64,000 nucleotides of DNA from Arhodomonas sp051195215 (GTDB lineage Bacteria; Pseudomonadota; Gammaproteobacteria; Nitrococcales; Nitrococcaceae), in NCBI RefSeq assembly GCF_051195215.1, contig NZ_JBNAZM010000002.1, positions 1 through 64,000 on the forward strand, in the 5' to 3' direction. Every line of letters starts with the position of its first letter. Positions within the stretch are counted from its first letter, which is position 1. Shown piece by piece: positions 55,352-64,000 of this stretch. The position numbers and the translations under genes were made by a program. The notes below the pieces were generated by a model. The model was not told where the DNA came from, made no database searches, and was given only the letters and a program-made list of their open reading frames with translations.

Positions 55352-56083
55352 TCAGTACTGGGTGACCCGTGCGGCGAAGATGTAGCCCATCCCGCGTTCC
55401 GTGCGGATGTAGCGTGGTTGGCGAGGGTTGGGCTCGATCTTGCGCCGCAGCCGGAGGATGAGCACGTCGATGGTGCGGTCGAATACCTCCGCATCGTAGC
55501 CGCGGGTGATCTCCAGGAGCTGATCCCGGGTGAGGACACGGTTGGGGTGGCGCACGAACGCCTCCAGCAGGCTGTATTCCCCGTGGGTGAGCCGCTGAGG
55601 CTCGCCCACGGGGTCGATGAGCTCCCGCCGGCTGAAATCCATGACCCAGTCGCCGAAGGCGTAGCGCTCGCGGGCGTCCTCGCCTACCGCCGCCGGCGTG
55701 CTGAGCTCCGTGGAGCGGCGCAGCATGGCGCGCACGCGGGCGACGAGCTCGCGGTTGTTGAACGGCTTCATGAGGAAGTCGTCCGCGGCGAGCTCCAGGC
55801 CCAGTATGCGGTCGGTGTCGTCGCCCTTGCCGGTGAGCATCATGATGGGGATGGCGGAGGCCTCGCGCAGCCGGCGTGCCAGCGCCAGCCCGTCTTCACC
55901 GGGCAGGCGCAGATCCAGGATCACCAGTGCGTAGGCACGCTCGGCGAGTGCCGTCTCCATGGCCGCACCGTCGGCGACCGTGGCGACGTCGTAGCCGCTG
56001 TCCGTGAGCAGGTCGTGGAGCAGCGCCTGCATCTGCGGCTCGTCGTCGACCACGAGCACGGCGGGACGCACGGGCTGCGTCAT
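55352..56083 (-). CDS. OmpR-family response regulator (TorR-like)
   Basis: The 243-residue protein has a receiver domain with phospho-acceptor D57 (VILDLRLPGEDG) and an OmpR winged helix (about 135-240; RTIDVLILRLRRKIEPN, RYIRTERGMGYIF). GGAGGAGG before ATG 56083 sets the start, so the longer frame is rejected. It is the first gene of the sensing operon and is divergent from the sugar ABC genes, its probable targets. Confidence 0.92.
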   Translation of the reverse strand: MTQPVRPAVLVVDDEPQMQALLHDLLTDSGYDVATVADGAAMETALAERAYALVILDLRLPGEDGLALARRLREASAIPIMMLTGKGDDTDRILGLELAADDFLMKPFNNRELVARVRAMLRRSTELSTPAAVGEDARERYAFGDWVMDFSRRELIDPVGEPQRLTHGEYSLLEAFVRHPNRVLTRDQLLEITRGYDAEVFDRTIDVLILRLRRKIEPNPRQPRYIRTERGMGYIFAARVTQY

Positions 56084-56340
56084 GTTCTTGTCCTCCTCCA
56101 CTCGTTCGTCATCCCGGCTGCGTTGGCCGGGGCACCTCAGTATCGCCGCCGGAGCGGGGCATTTCATTTCAAATGTTACAACCCGGCGCCCGCGATGAAA
56201 TTCGTCATTAGCACGCGGCTCGTCCACTGGGAGCGTCGCCGGCGGCGAGCGCATCGACCGTCGCTGCCGGCGCATCGCGCCACGTGCGCAAGCGTTCGGG
56301 GCCGCACCAGGCGGCCGAGACGGAAAGCAGGAGGAGAGCC
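56084..56340. promoter_or_regulatory. Divergent control region between sensor operon and ABC transporter
   Basis: CATTT-N6-AAATG at 56160-56175 and AT-rich words around 56161-56210 lie between the divergent starts. They are possible response-regulator sites; no repeat clearly matches a known box. Confidence 0.35.
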
Positions 56341-57354
56341 ATGATGCGTGCATTGCTGCGTGCCACGACCATCGTCGTGGGTATCGCTATCACGACACCC
56401 GCCGCGTTCGCTGCCGACCAGCCGCTGGTCGGCATCATCACCAAGACTGACACCAATCCTTTCTTCGTGAAAATGAAGGAGGGCGCGAAGAAGAAGGCCG
56501 AGGCGCTCGACGTCGAGCTGCGGACCTTCTCGGGGCGCTTCGACGGCGACAACCAGTCCCAGGTCCGGGCGGTCGAGAACCTCATCGCCGCCGGCGCCGA
56601 CGGCATCCTGATCTCGCCCAACGACCCGTCAGGCATCGTGCCCGCCATCCGCCAGGCGCGAGAGGCGGGCATTCTCGTGATCGCCCTGGACACGCCTCTG
56701 GATCCGGCAGACGCCGCCGACGCCACCTTCGCTACTGACAATTTCCGCGCCGGCGAGCTCATCGGTCAGTGGGCGCGCAAGAGCCTGGACGGCGCCGCCG
56801 AGGATGCCCGCATTGCTCTGCTCGACCTCAACGAGAGCGAGATTACCGTGGACGTCGCCCGCGATCAGGGCTTTCTCAAGGGATTCGGTGTCGACCTCAA
56901 GGACCCCAAGGATATCGGCGACGAGACCGATCCGCGCATCGTCGGCCATGACATCACCCAGGGCGCCGAGCAGGGCGGCCGCCGGGGGATGGAGAACCTG
57001 ATCCAGAAGGATCCGTCAGTGAACGTCGTCTACACCATCAACGAGCCCGCTGCCGCGGGGGCGTACCAGGCGCTGCGGGCTGTCGGCCTCGAGGACCAGG
57101 CGTTGATCGTCTCCGTCGACGGTGGCTGCCCGGGCGTGGAGAACGTCCAGGCGGGCGTGATCGGCGCCACGTCCATGCAGTTCCCCCTGCGCATGGCGAG
57201 CATGGGCGTCGAGGCGGTGGTCGAGTACGTCGAGACCGGCGAGAAGCCCGCCGAGTCGAACGTCAACACCGGCGTCGAGCTGATCACCGACGAGCCCGTC
57301 GAGGGCGTGCCGTCGAAGTCCGCCGAGTGGGGCCTCGAGCACTGCTGGGGCTGA
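56341..57354 (+). CDS. Sugar ABC transporter substrate-binding protein
   Basis: The 337-residue type-1 binding protein has a signal peptide (cleavage after AFA). The fold has TKTDTNPFFVKMKEGAKKKA, DGILISPNDPSGIVPA and TINEPAAAGAYQALRAVG, as in FrcB/RbsB. GGAGGAG lies ahead of ATG 56341. It is the first gene of a three-gene ABC operon resembling frcBCA; fructose or a related sugar is probable, not proven. Confidence 0.92.
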   Translation: MMRALLRATTIVVGIAITTPAAFAADQPLVGIITKTDTNPFFVKMKEGAKKKAEALDVELRTFSGRFDGDNQSQVRAVENLIAAGADGILISPNDPSGIVPAIRQAREAGILVIALDTPLDPADAADATFATDNFRAGELIGQWARKSLDGAAEDARIALLDLNESEITVDVARDQGFLKGFGVDLKDPKDIGDETDPRIVGHDITQGAEQGGRRGMENLIQKDPSVNVVYTINEPAAAGAYQALRAVGLEDQALIVSVDGGCPGVENVQAGVIGATSMQFPLRMASMGVEAVVEYVETGEKPAESNVNTGVELITDEPVEGVPSKSAEWGLEHCWG

Positions 57355-57427
57355 CGGCGCCCGAGCGCGTGCGCGGGTCCGGGCGGGCCCGTGCGATCTC
57401 CCTGAGTCATCGACAGCGGTATCCGTC

Positions 57428-58477
57428 ATGAGTGAAGTGACCAGTGACTATCGGCCCGGGGGCGAAGCGGCGAGCTTCGAGACCGCCCAGCGCAGCCTCG
57501 CGCAGCGGTTGCACGGGTTCTTCCACGCGCACCCCACGGCGGCGCCGTCCATCGTTCTGCTGATGGCGGTGCTGGCGTTCTCCGTGGTGGTGGGGGAGCG
57601 TTTCTTCGCCCCGTTCAATCTCTCGCTCATCCTCCAGCAGGTGAGCATCATCGGCACCCTCGCGGTGGCGCAGACGCTGATCATCCTCACCGCCGGGATC
57701 GATCTCTCGGTGGGTGCCATCATGGTGCTCTCCACCGTGGTGATGGGCCGCGCGGCTGTGGAAATGGGGCTGCCGCCGTCGGCGGCGCTGTTGCTCGGCC
57801 TGTTCGCTGGCGCGGCCTGCGGCGCGGTGAACGGCACCCTGGTGACACGCTTCAAACTGCCGCCGTTCATCGCCACCCTGGGCACCTGGAATATCTTCGC
57901 CGCGCTCAAGCTCTGGTATTCGGGGAGCGAGACCATTCGTTCCCAGGAGCTGGAGGCCACGGCGCCGCTGCTGCAGTGGATGGGCAACTCGGTGGAGCTC
58001 TTCGGCGCACGGCTGAGCTACGGCTCGCTGATGATGATCGTGCTGTTCGCGGGTGTTTGGTACGCGCTGCGGTGGACCGCCTGGGGCCGGCACGTCTATG
58101 CCGCGGGCGACGACCGCAAGGCCGCCGACCTCGCCGGCATCCGCACCGGGCGACTGCTCATCTCCGTGTACATCGTTGCCGGCGTCATCTGCGCGCTCGC
58201 CGGCTGGGCGCTCATCGGGCGCATTGGCTCGGTGAGCCCGCAGGCCGGCTTCATGGCCAACCTGGACAGCATCACTGCCGTGGTCATCGGCGGCACCAGC
58301 CTCTTCGGCGGCCGCGGTGCGGTGTTCGGCACGCTGATCGGCGCGCTGGTGGTGGGCATCTTCCGCAACGGCCTCGCGCTCGCGGGCGTGGATGTGCTCT
58401 GGCAGGAGTTCACCGTGGGCCTGCTGATCATCGTCGCCGTCGCCGTGGACCAGTGGATTCGGAGGGCAACGACATGA
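57428..58477 (+). CDS. Sugar ABC transporter permease
   Basis: The 349-residue, about nine-span protein is of the RbsC/FrcC type. It has the EAA-like loop segment GRHVYAAGDDRKAADLAGIR and the conserved TAGIDLSVGAIM near the start. It is overlapped by four bases with the ATPase gene, so the stoichiometry is coupled. It is positioned as in frc operons. Confidence 0.92.
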   Translation: MSEVTSDYRPGGEAASFETAQRSLAQRLHGFFHAHPTAAPSIVLLMAVLAFSVVVGERFFAPFNLSLILQQVSIIGTLAVAQTLIILTAGIDLSVGAIMVLSTVVMGRAAVEMGLPPSAALLLGLFAGAACGAVNGTLVTRFKLPPFIATLGTWNIFAALKLWYSGSETIRSQELEATAPLLQWMGNSVELFGARLSYGSLMMIVLFAGVWYALRWTAWGRHVYAAGDDRKAADLAGIRTGRLLISVYIVAGVICALAGWALIGRIGSVSPQAGFMANLDSITAVVIGGTSLFGGRGAVFGTLIGALVVGIFRNGLALAGVDVLWQEFTVGLLIIVAVAVDQWIRRATT

Positions 58478-59268
58478 ACGAGGCAAGCTATCCGGTGCTC
58501 CGCGGGCGCGGGTTGACCAAGCGCTATGGCCACGTCACGGCCCTGGACGGCTCGGACTTCGACCTCTACCCGGGGGAAGTGCTGGCGGTGATCGGCGATA
58601 ATGGCGCCGGCAAATCCACCCTGATCAAGACGCTTTCCGGAGCGGTGGTTCCGGACGAGGGAGAGCTCCTGCTCGACGGTCGACCGGTTCAGTTCAAGAC
58701 CCCCATGGACGCGCGGGCGGCGGGTATCGAGACGGTTTACCAGGATCTCGCCGTGTCCCCGGCGCTGGATATCGCCGAGAACCTGTTTCTCGGCCGGGAA
58801 CGGCGTGCTCCGGGGCTGATGGGCAAGCTATTCGGCAAGCTCGACCGCGCGGGTATGCGCCGGGAGGCGCGGGAGAAGCTCTCGGAGCTGGGGCTGATGA
58901 CCATCCAGAACATCGGTCAGGCCGTGGAGACGCTCTCCGGCGGTCAGCGTCAGGGTGTGGCGGTCGCGCGTGCGGCGGCATTCGGCTCGCGCGTGGTCAT
59001 AATGGACGAGCCCACGGCGGCGCTGGGCGTCAAGGAGTCGCGGCGGGTGCTCGATCTCATCAAGGATGTGAAGGAACGGGGCCTGCCCATCGTGCTCATC
59101 AGCCACAACATGCCCCATGTCTTCGAGGTGGCGGACCGCATTCACATTCACCGCCTCGGCCGGCGTATCGCCACGATTCGCCCGGATACCCACAGCATGA
59201 ACGACGCTGTGGCAATCATGACCGGCGCGAAAGAGCCGGATGAAGCGCCCGATGCGATGGCGGTGTGA
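58474..59268 (+). CDS. Sugar ABC transporter ATP-binding protein, single cassette
   Basis: The 264-residue ATPase has one ABC domain: Walker A GDNGAGKST, signature LSGGQRQGVAVARAA, Walker B VVIMDEPTAALG. Usual ribose ATPases carry two cassettes, but FrcA-like ones have one. GGAGGG precedes the ATG. It ends the operon. Confidence 0.93.
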   Translation: MNEASYPVLRGRGLTKRYGHVTALDGSDFDLYPGEVLAVIGDNGAGKSTLIKTLSGAVVPDEGELLLDGRPVQFKTPMDARAAGIETVYQDLAVSPALDIAENLFLGRERRAPGLMGKLFGKLDRAGMRREAREKLSELGLMTIQNIGQAVETLSGGQRQGVAVARAAAFGSRVVIMDEPTAALGVKESRRVLDLIKDVKERGLPIVLISHNMPHVFEVADRIHIHRLGRRIATIRPDTHSMNDAVAIMTGAKEPDEAPDAMAV

Positions 59269-59296
59269 GCGATGAAGGCGGTCGCGGCGATGGCTT

Positions 59297-59319
59297 GCGG
59301 GGCGCCGGCGGCGCCCCGC
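59297..59319. terminator. 10-bp hairpin between convergent operons
   Basis: GCGGGGCGCC pairs perfectly with GGCGCCCCGC over three bases. It lies between the ATPase stop (59268) and the GntR regulator stop (59327). Confidence 0.5.
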
Positions 59320-59326
59320 TGGCGGT

Positions 59327-60064
59327 TCAGCGTCGCAGGATGCTCGCCAGGTCCACGGGCCGCTCTTCTTCGTTGAGGGCGAGGCGCTGCTCGAGGGCGT
59401 CGAGGTGCTGCCGGACGAGCTCGCTGGCAGCATCCCCCCGGCCGTCGGCGAGATGCTGGACCAGCGCGCTGTGATCATCGCCGAGATAGCAGGCGCTCAT
59501 GCCCGGCGCCTTGTACAACGCGATGACGATGGACGTGCGCGTGACGAGTTCGCGGAGCATGCGGCCGAGCACTTCATTGGGGCCGTGGTCTGCCAGGTAG
59601 AGGTGGAAGGCCATGGAATGGTGCACGCGGTCCTCGTGCCGGCCCCCTTCGTGCGCGCTGTGCTCGTCGGCGATGATCGCTTCCAGCGCCTGGCGTGACT
59701 CGTCGGTGAGCTTGCCGGCTAGCTGACGTACCACCTCACCTTCGACCAGGCGGCGGGCCTCGAAGATGTGGCGCGTCTCTTCCACCGAGGGGCGGGCGAC
59801 GATGGCCATCTGGTTGGGCCGGCGCACGATGATCTGATCCGCGGCGAGACGTGAGAGCGCCTTGCGCACCACCGAGCGGCTCACGCCGAAGAGCTCGCCC
59901 AGACTCACCTCCGGCAACCGGGTTCCCGGCGGCAGGCGTTGGGTAAGCACCGCTTCGTAAATGGCCTCGTAGATGACCTCGTCGGATGTGCGGCGTTTGC
60001 CGGCGCGGGCGACATCGCGTGTCAGCCCCATCTGCTGCAGTGGCTGGGCCTCGGACTGCTCCAC
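59327..60064 (-). CDS. GntR-family (FCD) regulator of purine catabolism
   Basis: The 245-residue protein has a GntR winged helix (PEVSLGELFGVSRSVVRKAL) and an all-helical FCD effector domain (from about 90), with likely metal-ligand histidines in H-x-x-x-H patterns. It is at the end of the purine operon, and a dyad lies just upstream of its own gene. Purine-pathway control is inferred from position. Confidence 0.88.
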   Translation of the reverse strand: MEQSEAQPLQQMGLTRDVARAGKRRTSDEVIYEAIYEAVLTQRLPPGTRLPEVSLGELFGVSRSVVRKALSRLAADQIIVRRPNQMAIVARPSVEETRHIFEARRLVEGEVVRQLAGKLTDESRQALEAIIADEHSAHEGGRHEDRVHHSMAFHLYLADHGPNEVLGRMLRELVTRTSIVIALYKAPGMSACYLGDDHSALVQHLADGRGDAASELVRQHLDALEQRLALNEEERPVDLASILRR

Positions 60065-60109
60065 GGTTGGACTCGCTCGTGCGTAAATGTCCTGAAACTA
60101 TAACGCTCA

Positions 60110-60119
60110 ATGTATACAT
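60110..60119. promoter_or_regulatory. GntR-type operator palindrome
   Basis: ATGTATACAT is a perfect palindrome containing TGTATACA, the kind of site bound by FCD-type GntR proteins. It is 45-55 bp before the GntR start at 60064, fitting autoregulation. Confidence 0.55.
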
Positions 60120-60160
60120 CCGGCGAGTCCACTGACAACGTCGCCACCGCGGCGCCGTGT

Positions 60161-61516
60161 TCAGCCTTGCACCAGATCGGTGGCAATGGCGTTGTGGCGT
60201 CGCACCAGGGCCGGGAGATCCACCCCCAGCAGCCGGCCCTCGTGCACTTTCAGCCGTCCATTGATGATGTTCAGGTCCACCCGTGGCGGCATGCAGAACA
60301 CGAGTGCGGCGACCGGGTCGTGCACGGCACCGCCGGCGAGCGGCAGGCTGTCGAGCCGGTAGCCGACGATGTCCGCGGCCATGCCGGGTGCGAGGTGGCC
60401 GATGTCGTTGCGGCCGAGGACCTCGGCGCCGCCCCGGGTGGCGATGCGCAGCGCCTCACGCGCGGTGAGCGCGTCCGGCCCGCCGGTCAGCCTGTGCATG
60501 AGCAAGGCCTGGCGGGCCTCGGCGAGCATGTGCGAGCAATCATTGGAGGCGGAACCGTCCACCCCGAGGCCGACCCGGGCGCCGGCGGTCTGCAGCGGTT
60601 TGATCGGCGCCGCCCCGGAGGCGAGTCGCATGTTGGAGCTCGGGCAGTGGGCGACGCCGCAGCGGTGCTGGCCGAGCCGGGCGATTTCCGCCTCCTGGGG
60701 GTGGACCATGTGCGCGAACCACACGTCGTCGCCCACCCACTCCACGTCCTCGGCATACTCCACCGGTGTGAGGCCGAAACGCTCCTGGCAGTAGTATTCC
60801 TCGTCCAGGGTCTCGGCGAGGTGCGTGTGCATGTGCACGCCGTAGTGCCGGGCGAGGCGGGTGGTCTCGCGCATGAGCGCCCGCGAGACCGAGAACGGCG
60901 AGCAGGGGGCGAGGACGACACGCGTCATGGCGTAATCGCCGGGGTCGTGGAACTGCTCGATGACCCGCTGGGAATCCTCGAGAATGAAACGCTCGTCCTC
61001 CACGGCGTGGTCCGGCGGCAGCCCGCCCTGGGACTCGCCCACGGACATGGCGCCGCGGGCGGCGTGAAAGCGGAAGCCCATCTCGGCGGCGGCGTGGATC
61101 TGGTCGTCCACGCGAGCGCCATTGGGCCACATGTAAGTGTGGTCCGCGGCGGTGGTGCAGCCGGAGAGCATGAGCTCGGCGATGGCCACGCGTGTGCTCA
61201 CGTCGATGGCCTCGGCGTCCATGCGTGCCCAGATGGGGTAGTGGGCCACCAACCAGTTGAACAGGTTGACGTCCTGGCCCGCTGGCACGTTGCGGGTGAG
61301 CGTCTGGTAGAAGTGGTGGTGCGTGTTCACCAGTCCGGGAACGAGGACGTGGCCGCTGGCGTCGATCACCTCGTCGGCTGGAGCATCGACCTCGTCGGCT
61401 GGGCCTATCGCCTCGATGCAGCTGTCGACGATGCGGATGCTGGCGTCGTGGAGTACCCGGTCCCGGTCGTCGAACGTGGCGATGGCGGCGGCGTTTCGGA
61501 CAAGCACGGTGTGCAT
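60161..61516 (-). CDS. 8-oxoguanine deaminase (amidohydrolase family)
   Basis: The 451-residue amidohydrolase has metal-ligand H-x-H in NTHHHFYQTLTR, a later HMHTHLAET and Asp in VDGSASNDCSHM. These and CPSSNMRLASG match the 8-oxoguanine deaminase group that converts 8-oxoguanine to urate. Its place next to a urate oxidase supports that. Guanine deaminase is the nearest alternative. Confidence 0.85.
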   Translation of the reverse strand: MHTVLVRNAAAIATFDDRDRVLHDASIRIVDSCIEAIGPADEVDAPADEVIDASGHVLVPGLVNTHHHFYQTLTRNVPAGQDVNLFNWLVAHYPIWARMDAEAIDVSTRVAIAELMLSGCTTAADHTYMWPNGARVDDQIHAAAEMGFRFHAARGAMSVGESQGGLPPDHAVEDERFILEDSQRVIEQFHDPGDYAMTRVVLAPCSPFSVSRALMRETTRLARHYGVHMHTHLAETLDEEYYCQERFGLTPVEYAEDVEWVGDDVWFAHMVHPQEAEIARLGQHRCGVAHCPSSNMRLASGAAPIKPLQTAGARVGLGVDGSASNDCSHMLAEARQALLMHRLTGGPDALTAREALRIATRGGAEVLGRNDIGHLAPGMAADIVGYRLDSLPLAGGAVHDPVAALVFCMPPRVDLNIINGRLKVHEGRLLGVDLPALVRRHNAIATDLVQG

Positions 61517-61561
61517 GGTGCGTTCCTCTTGAGCGGGCGGTCGCGGCAGGGCCGCGGTGCG

Positions 61562-62941
61562 TTATTGTTCGTAGCCCTCGGCGCCCCCCCGGACGCCGTC
61601 GTCGGGATCGGTGGCGGTCTCCGCCGGCGTGTCCGCGCGGTTGAACAGCGCATTGAGCACGAGTGCCGATATCGTAGCCAGCACGATGCCGCTGTGCACG
61701 ATGGGCGCGAGCCATTCCGGGAAGGCATGGAAGAAGTCCGGGCGCGCCACCGGGATCATGCCGAGACCGAGGCTCACTGCCACCAGCAGCTGGTTGTGGC
61801 GGTTGCCCATGTCCGCCTCGTGAAGAATGCTGATTCCGGCCGCGGTCACCATGCCGAACATGGCGAAGCCGGCGCCGCCGAGCACCGCGGGGGGAATGGA
61901 CGCCACCACGAAAGCCGCCTTCGGCAGCAGGCTCAGGGTAATGAGAATCGCGCCGCCGAGCGCGGTGACGAAGCGGCTGCGCACGCCGGTCATGCCCACC
62001 AGGCCGATGTTCTGGGAGAACGAGGTGTGCAGGAACGTGTTGAAGAAGCCGGCGAAGAAGGTGGCGGCGGCATCCAACAGCAGGCCGCGCTTGAGCGCGC
62101 CGCCGTCGACGTCCCGTTCGGTGATGCGGCCCAGCGCCAGGAACATGCCGGTGGACTCCACGAAGGTGATCATCATCACCACGCACATGGAGATGACCGC
62201 GCCGGCCTGGAACGTGGGCCAGCCGTAGTGCAGCGGGTCGACGATCTGCACCAGCGGGCGCGCGTCCATGCCGGCGAGGTCCACCATGCCCAGTGGCCAG
62301 GCGATGACAAAGCCGGTGGCCATGCCCACGAGCACGGAAATGTTCACCCAGAAGCCGCGCATGAAGCGGTTGATGAGCAGGATGATCGCCAGCACCAGCA
62401 TTGCCACGCCGATATAGCTCGGCGCGCCGAAGTTCTCGGCCTCGGCGCCGCCGCCGGCCCACATGACCGCCACCGGTAGCAGGGTGATGCCGATGGAGGT
62501 GATCGCCGTGCCCGTGACCAGGGGCGGGAAGAAGCGGATCAGCCGCGAGACGAACGGGGCGATGACCAGGCCGAAGGCCCCTGCGGCGATGGTGGCGCCG
62601 AAGATGCCGGTCAGTCCGATCGACGGGTTGCCGGCCATGGTGGTCATGCTCGCCACGGCGGCGAAGCTCGCGGCCATCATTACCGGCATGCGGATGCCGA
62701 GCGCCCCGAGCCCGAGGGATTGCACCACCGTGGCGATACCCGCCACCAGCAGATCGGCGTTGATGAGAAAGGCCACGTCCTCGCGTGGCAGGTCGGCGGC
62801 GGCGCCGACGATCAGCGGCACGGCGACGGCGCCACCGTACATGACGAGCACATGCTGCAGGCCCACCAGCAGCATCTGTAGAGGCGGCAGTTTCTGATCC
62901 ACGGGGTGCACGCGGTCCTCGGCCGACTGCGTATCAGCCAT
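61562..62941 (-). CDS. NCS2-family xanthine/urate permease
   Basis: The 459-residue permease has fourteen spans and NCS2 motifs: LQHVLVMYGGAVAVPLIVG at the start, QNIGLVGMTGVRSRFV and the substrate-site GMFLALGRITE-like region. It carries xanthine or urate in with protons or sodium. GGAGGAG lies ahead of ATG 62941. It is the middle member of the purine operon. Confidence 0.93.
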   Translation of the reverse strand: MADTQSAEDRVHPVDQKLPPLQMLLVGLQHVLVMYGGAVAVPLIVGAAADLPREDVAFLINADLLVAGIATVVQSLGLGALGIRMPVMMAASFAAVASMTTMAGNPSIGLTGIFGATIAAGAFGLVIAPFVSRLIRFFPPLVTGTAITSIGITLLPVAVMWAGGGAEAENFGAPSYIGVAMLVLAIILLINRFMRGFWVNISVLVGMATGFVIAWPLGMVDLAGMDARPLVQIVDPLHYGWPTFQAGAVISMCVVMMITFVESTGMFLALGRITERDVDGGALKRGLLLDAAATFFAGFFNTFLHTSFSQNIGLVGMTGVRSRFVTALGGAILITLSLLPKAAFVVASIPPAVLGGAGFAMFGMVTAAGISILHEADMGNRHNQLLVAVSLGLGMIPVARPDFFHAFPEWLAPIVHSGIVLATISALVLNALFNRADTPAETATDPDDGVRGGAEGYEQ

Positions 62942-63037
62942 GGCTCTCCTCCATGAAGGGCTTGTCGGAAAGAGGGGGTCGTGGTCGATGACGGGCACGG
63001 CGGGGGAGGCCCCGCCGTGCCCCGGCATGCCGCACGG

Positions 63038-64000
63038 CTACTTGGTGCCGGCGACGATCCAGGCTTCGAGGGTCTGGCGTTCCTCGTCGGTGATCTTGGT
63101 GATGTTGCCGAGCGGCATGTAGGTGCTTTGCACGGAAACCCGATCGATATCGGCCTTGTGCGAGCGAATCTGCTCGGCGGTTTCCAGCGAGATGCCCGCG
63201 GGCGGGCTGGCGTAACCCGAGAACGTGGGCTCGGCGGCGTGGCAGGTCGCGCAGCGTTGCTCGATGATCTGCGTCACGCGGTCGAAAGCCACCGGCTCCA
63301 GTGTCGCGGAGGCCTGGCCGGATTCACCCTCGGCGCCGGCCACCGCGGTGGCCTTGCCGTCCTGGAACAGGTTTGCGAGCTGCGGGCTGGTCGCCACCAC
63401 CAGCGCGATGAAGCCCACGGCCGCGGCCGGCAGCATCCAGGCCCTGTTGCCCGGCAGATGGCGCACGTTGAAGTAGTGGCGCACCAGCACACTGACCACT
63501 GATAGCGCCGCCAGTATCACCCAGTTCCACTCCGCCGCGTAGGTGCTCGGGAAGTGGTTGCTGATCATGATGAACAGCACCGGCAGGGTGAGGTAGTTGT
63601 TGTGACGGCTGCGCAGCAGGCCGTTCTTGCCGTAGCGCGGATCGGGATCGCGGCCTTCGCGCATCGCGCCCACCAGCTCCTTCTGCGACGGGATGATCAC
63701 GAAGAACACGTTGGCGACCATGATCGTGCCGATGGCCGCACCTACGTGGATGTAGGCCGCCCGTCCGCTGAAGACGCTGGCGAGCCCCCAGGCGAGGGCC
63801 ACCAGCAGGACGGTGAGGATGCCGGCGAGCAGCACGGGCTTGTGCCCGAGCAGCTTGCAGAGGTTGTCGTAGACCAGCCACGCCACCACCAGGGTGCCGA
63901 TGCCGATGGCGACCGCCTGCCACGGGGCGAGCTCTGCCACCGCCGGGTTGATCATCATGGTCCGGGCGTTGAGGTAGTAGACGATGCCGAGGAGCAGGAA
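63038..64000 (-). CDS. puuD: Membrane-bound urate oxidase PuuD (urate hydroxylase), C-terminal part
   Basis: The frame runs off the right edge. The 320 visible residues have several spans and a C-terminal cytochrome c domain with CATCH (QRCATCHAAEPTF) and a Met ligand in TYMPLGNIT. PuuD proteins oxidise urate to 5-hydroxyisourate at the membrane, using heme. The N-terminal part with the first spans lies outside the window. It is the most upstream gene of the visible purine operon. Confidence 0.9.
   Translation of the reverse strand, partial: FLLLGIVYYLNARTMMINPAVAELAPWQAVAIGIGTLVVAWLVYDNLCKLLGHKPVLLAGILTVLLVALAWGLASVFSGRAAYIHVGAAIGTIMVANVFFVIIPSQKELVGAMREGRDPDPRYGKNGLLRSRHNNYLTLPVLFIMISNHFPSTYAAEWNWVILAALSVVSVLVRHYFNVRHLPGNRAWMLPAAAVGFIALVVATSPQLANLFQDGKATAVAGAEGESGQASATLEPVAFDRVTQIIEQRCATCHAAEPTFSGYASPPAGISLETAEQIRSHKADIDRVSVQSTYMPLGNITKITDEERQTLEAWIVAGTK

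Noticed and set aside
60110..62479. A 789-codon plus-strand frame
   Set aside because: It lies antisense to the deaminase and permease genes, lacks any domain and is rich in His, Gly, Val and Asp as expected of a shadow frame.

Overview
The window is GC-rich chromosomal DNA. Its gene content is that of a metabolically versatile aerobic gammaproteobacterium: cyanase, RND efflux, PQQ biosynthesis genes, the glyerate pathway, membrane-bound urate oxidase, sigma-54 promoters, and lipoproteins with lipoboxes. I infer something near the Ectothiorhodospiraceae or Halomonadaceae but cannot fix the genus. I saw no rRNA, tRNA or CRISPR array. Most genes follow strong GGAGG-type ribosome binding sites, and these decide many of the starts given here.

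Left end (1-3023): a graveyard. It holds the tail of an IS481-like transposase, a truncated siderophore-type ABC ATPase, and two 3' relics of an HbpS/GlcG gene whose intact copy sits at 2622-3023. A multidomain surface lipoprotein lies between them. Then comes a nitrogen island (3163-6672): cyanase, a formate/nitrite-type channel and a PP2C phosphatase-Ser/Thr kinase fusion. It is preceded by a sigma-54 promoter and NtrC-like dyads.

7-23 kb: a GlxA-type regulator, two half-size permeases, a MexEF-OprN-like RND operon behind a SoxR/MerR-type operator, an AraC regulator, DinB, AlkB with a second 2-oxoglutarate oxygenase, and assorted small enzymes. An SDR and a glutathione S-transferase are each broken by one frameshift.

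23.5-28.5 kb: a polymorphic-toxin locus of unusual form. A 1153-residue YD-repeat shell with its own Sec signal is followed 18 bp later by a separate Sec-signal protein. That second protein carries the Rhs core motif and a variable, AT-richer toxin tip, then a small immunity candidate and relics of older tips.

29-41.8 kb: an MHS-type transporter and an M48 protease, then an alcohol/aldehyde oxidation region. It has an acetaldehyde-type dehydrogenase with its DUF779 partner behind a perfect sigma-54 promoter, pqqBCD, and an AcoR-like sigma-54 activator. The ABC transporter, quinoprotein alcohol dehydrogenase and solute-binding protein are all decayed, and pqqA and pqqE are not in the window.

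41.9-49.3 kb: PilZ, IclR, thiC with a TPP riboswitch, and a gcl-hyi-glxR operon with an IclR-type operator and a clear terminator. 49.5-59.3 kb: a large MscS channel, a TorT/TorS/TorR-like sensing cassette and a divergent sugar ABC transporter. 59.3-64 kb: a purine catabolic operon (urate oxidase, NCS2 permease, 8-oxoguanine deaminase, GntR regulator). Purine breakdown can yield glyoxylate, which the gcl-hyi-glxR operon would use.
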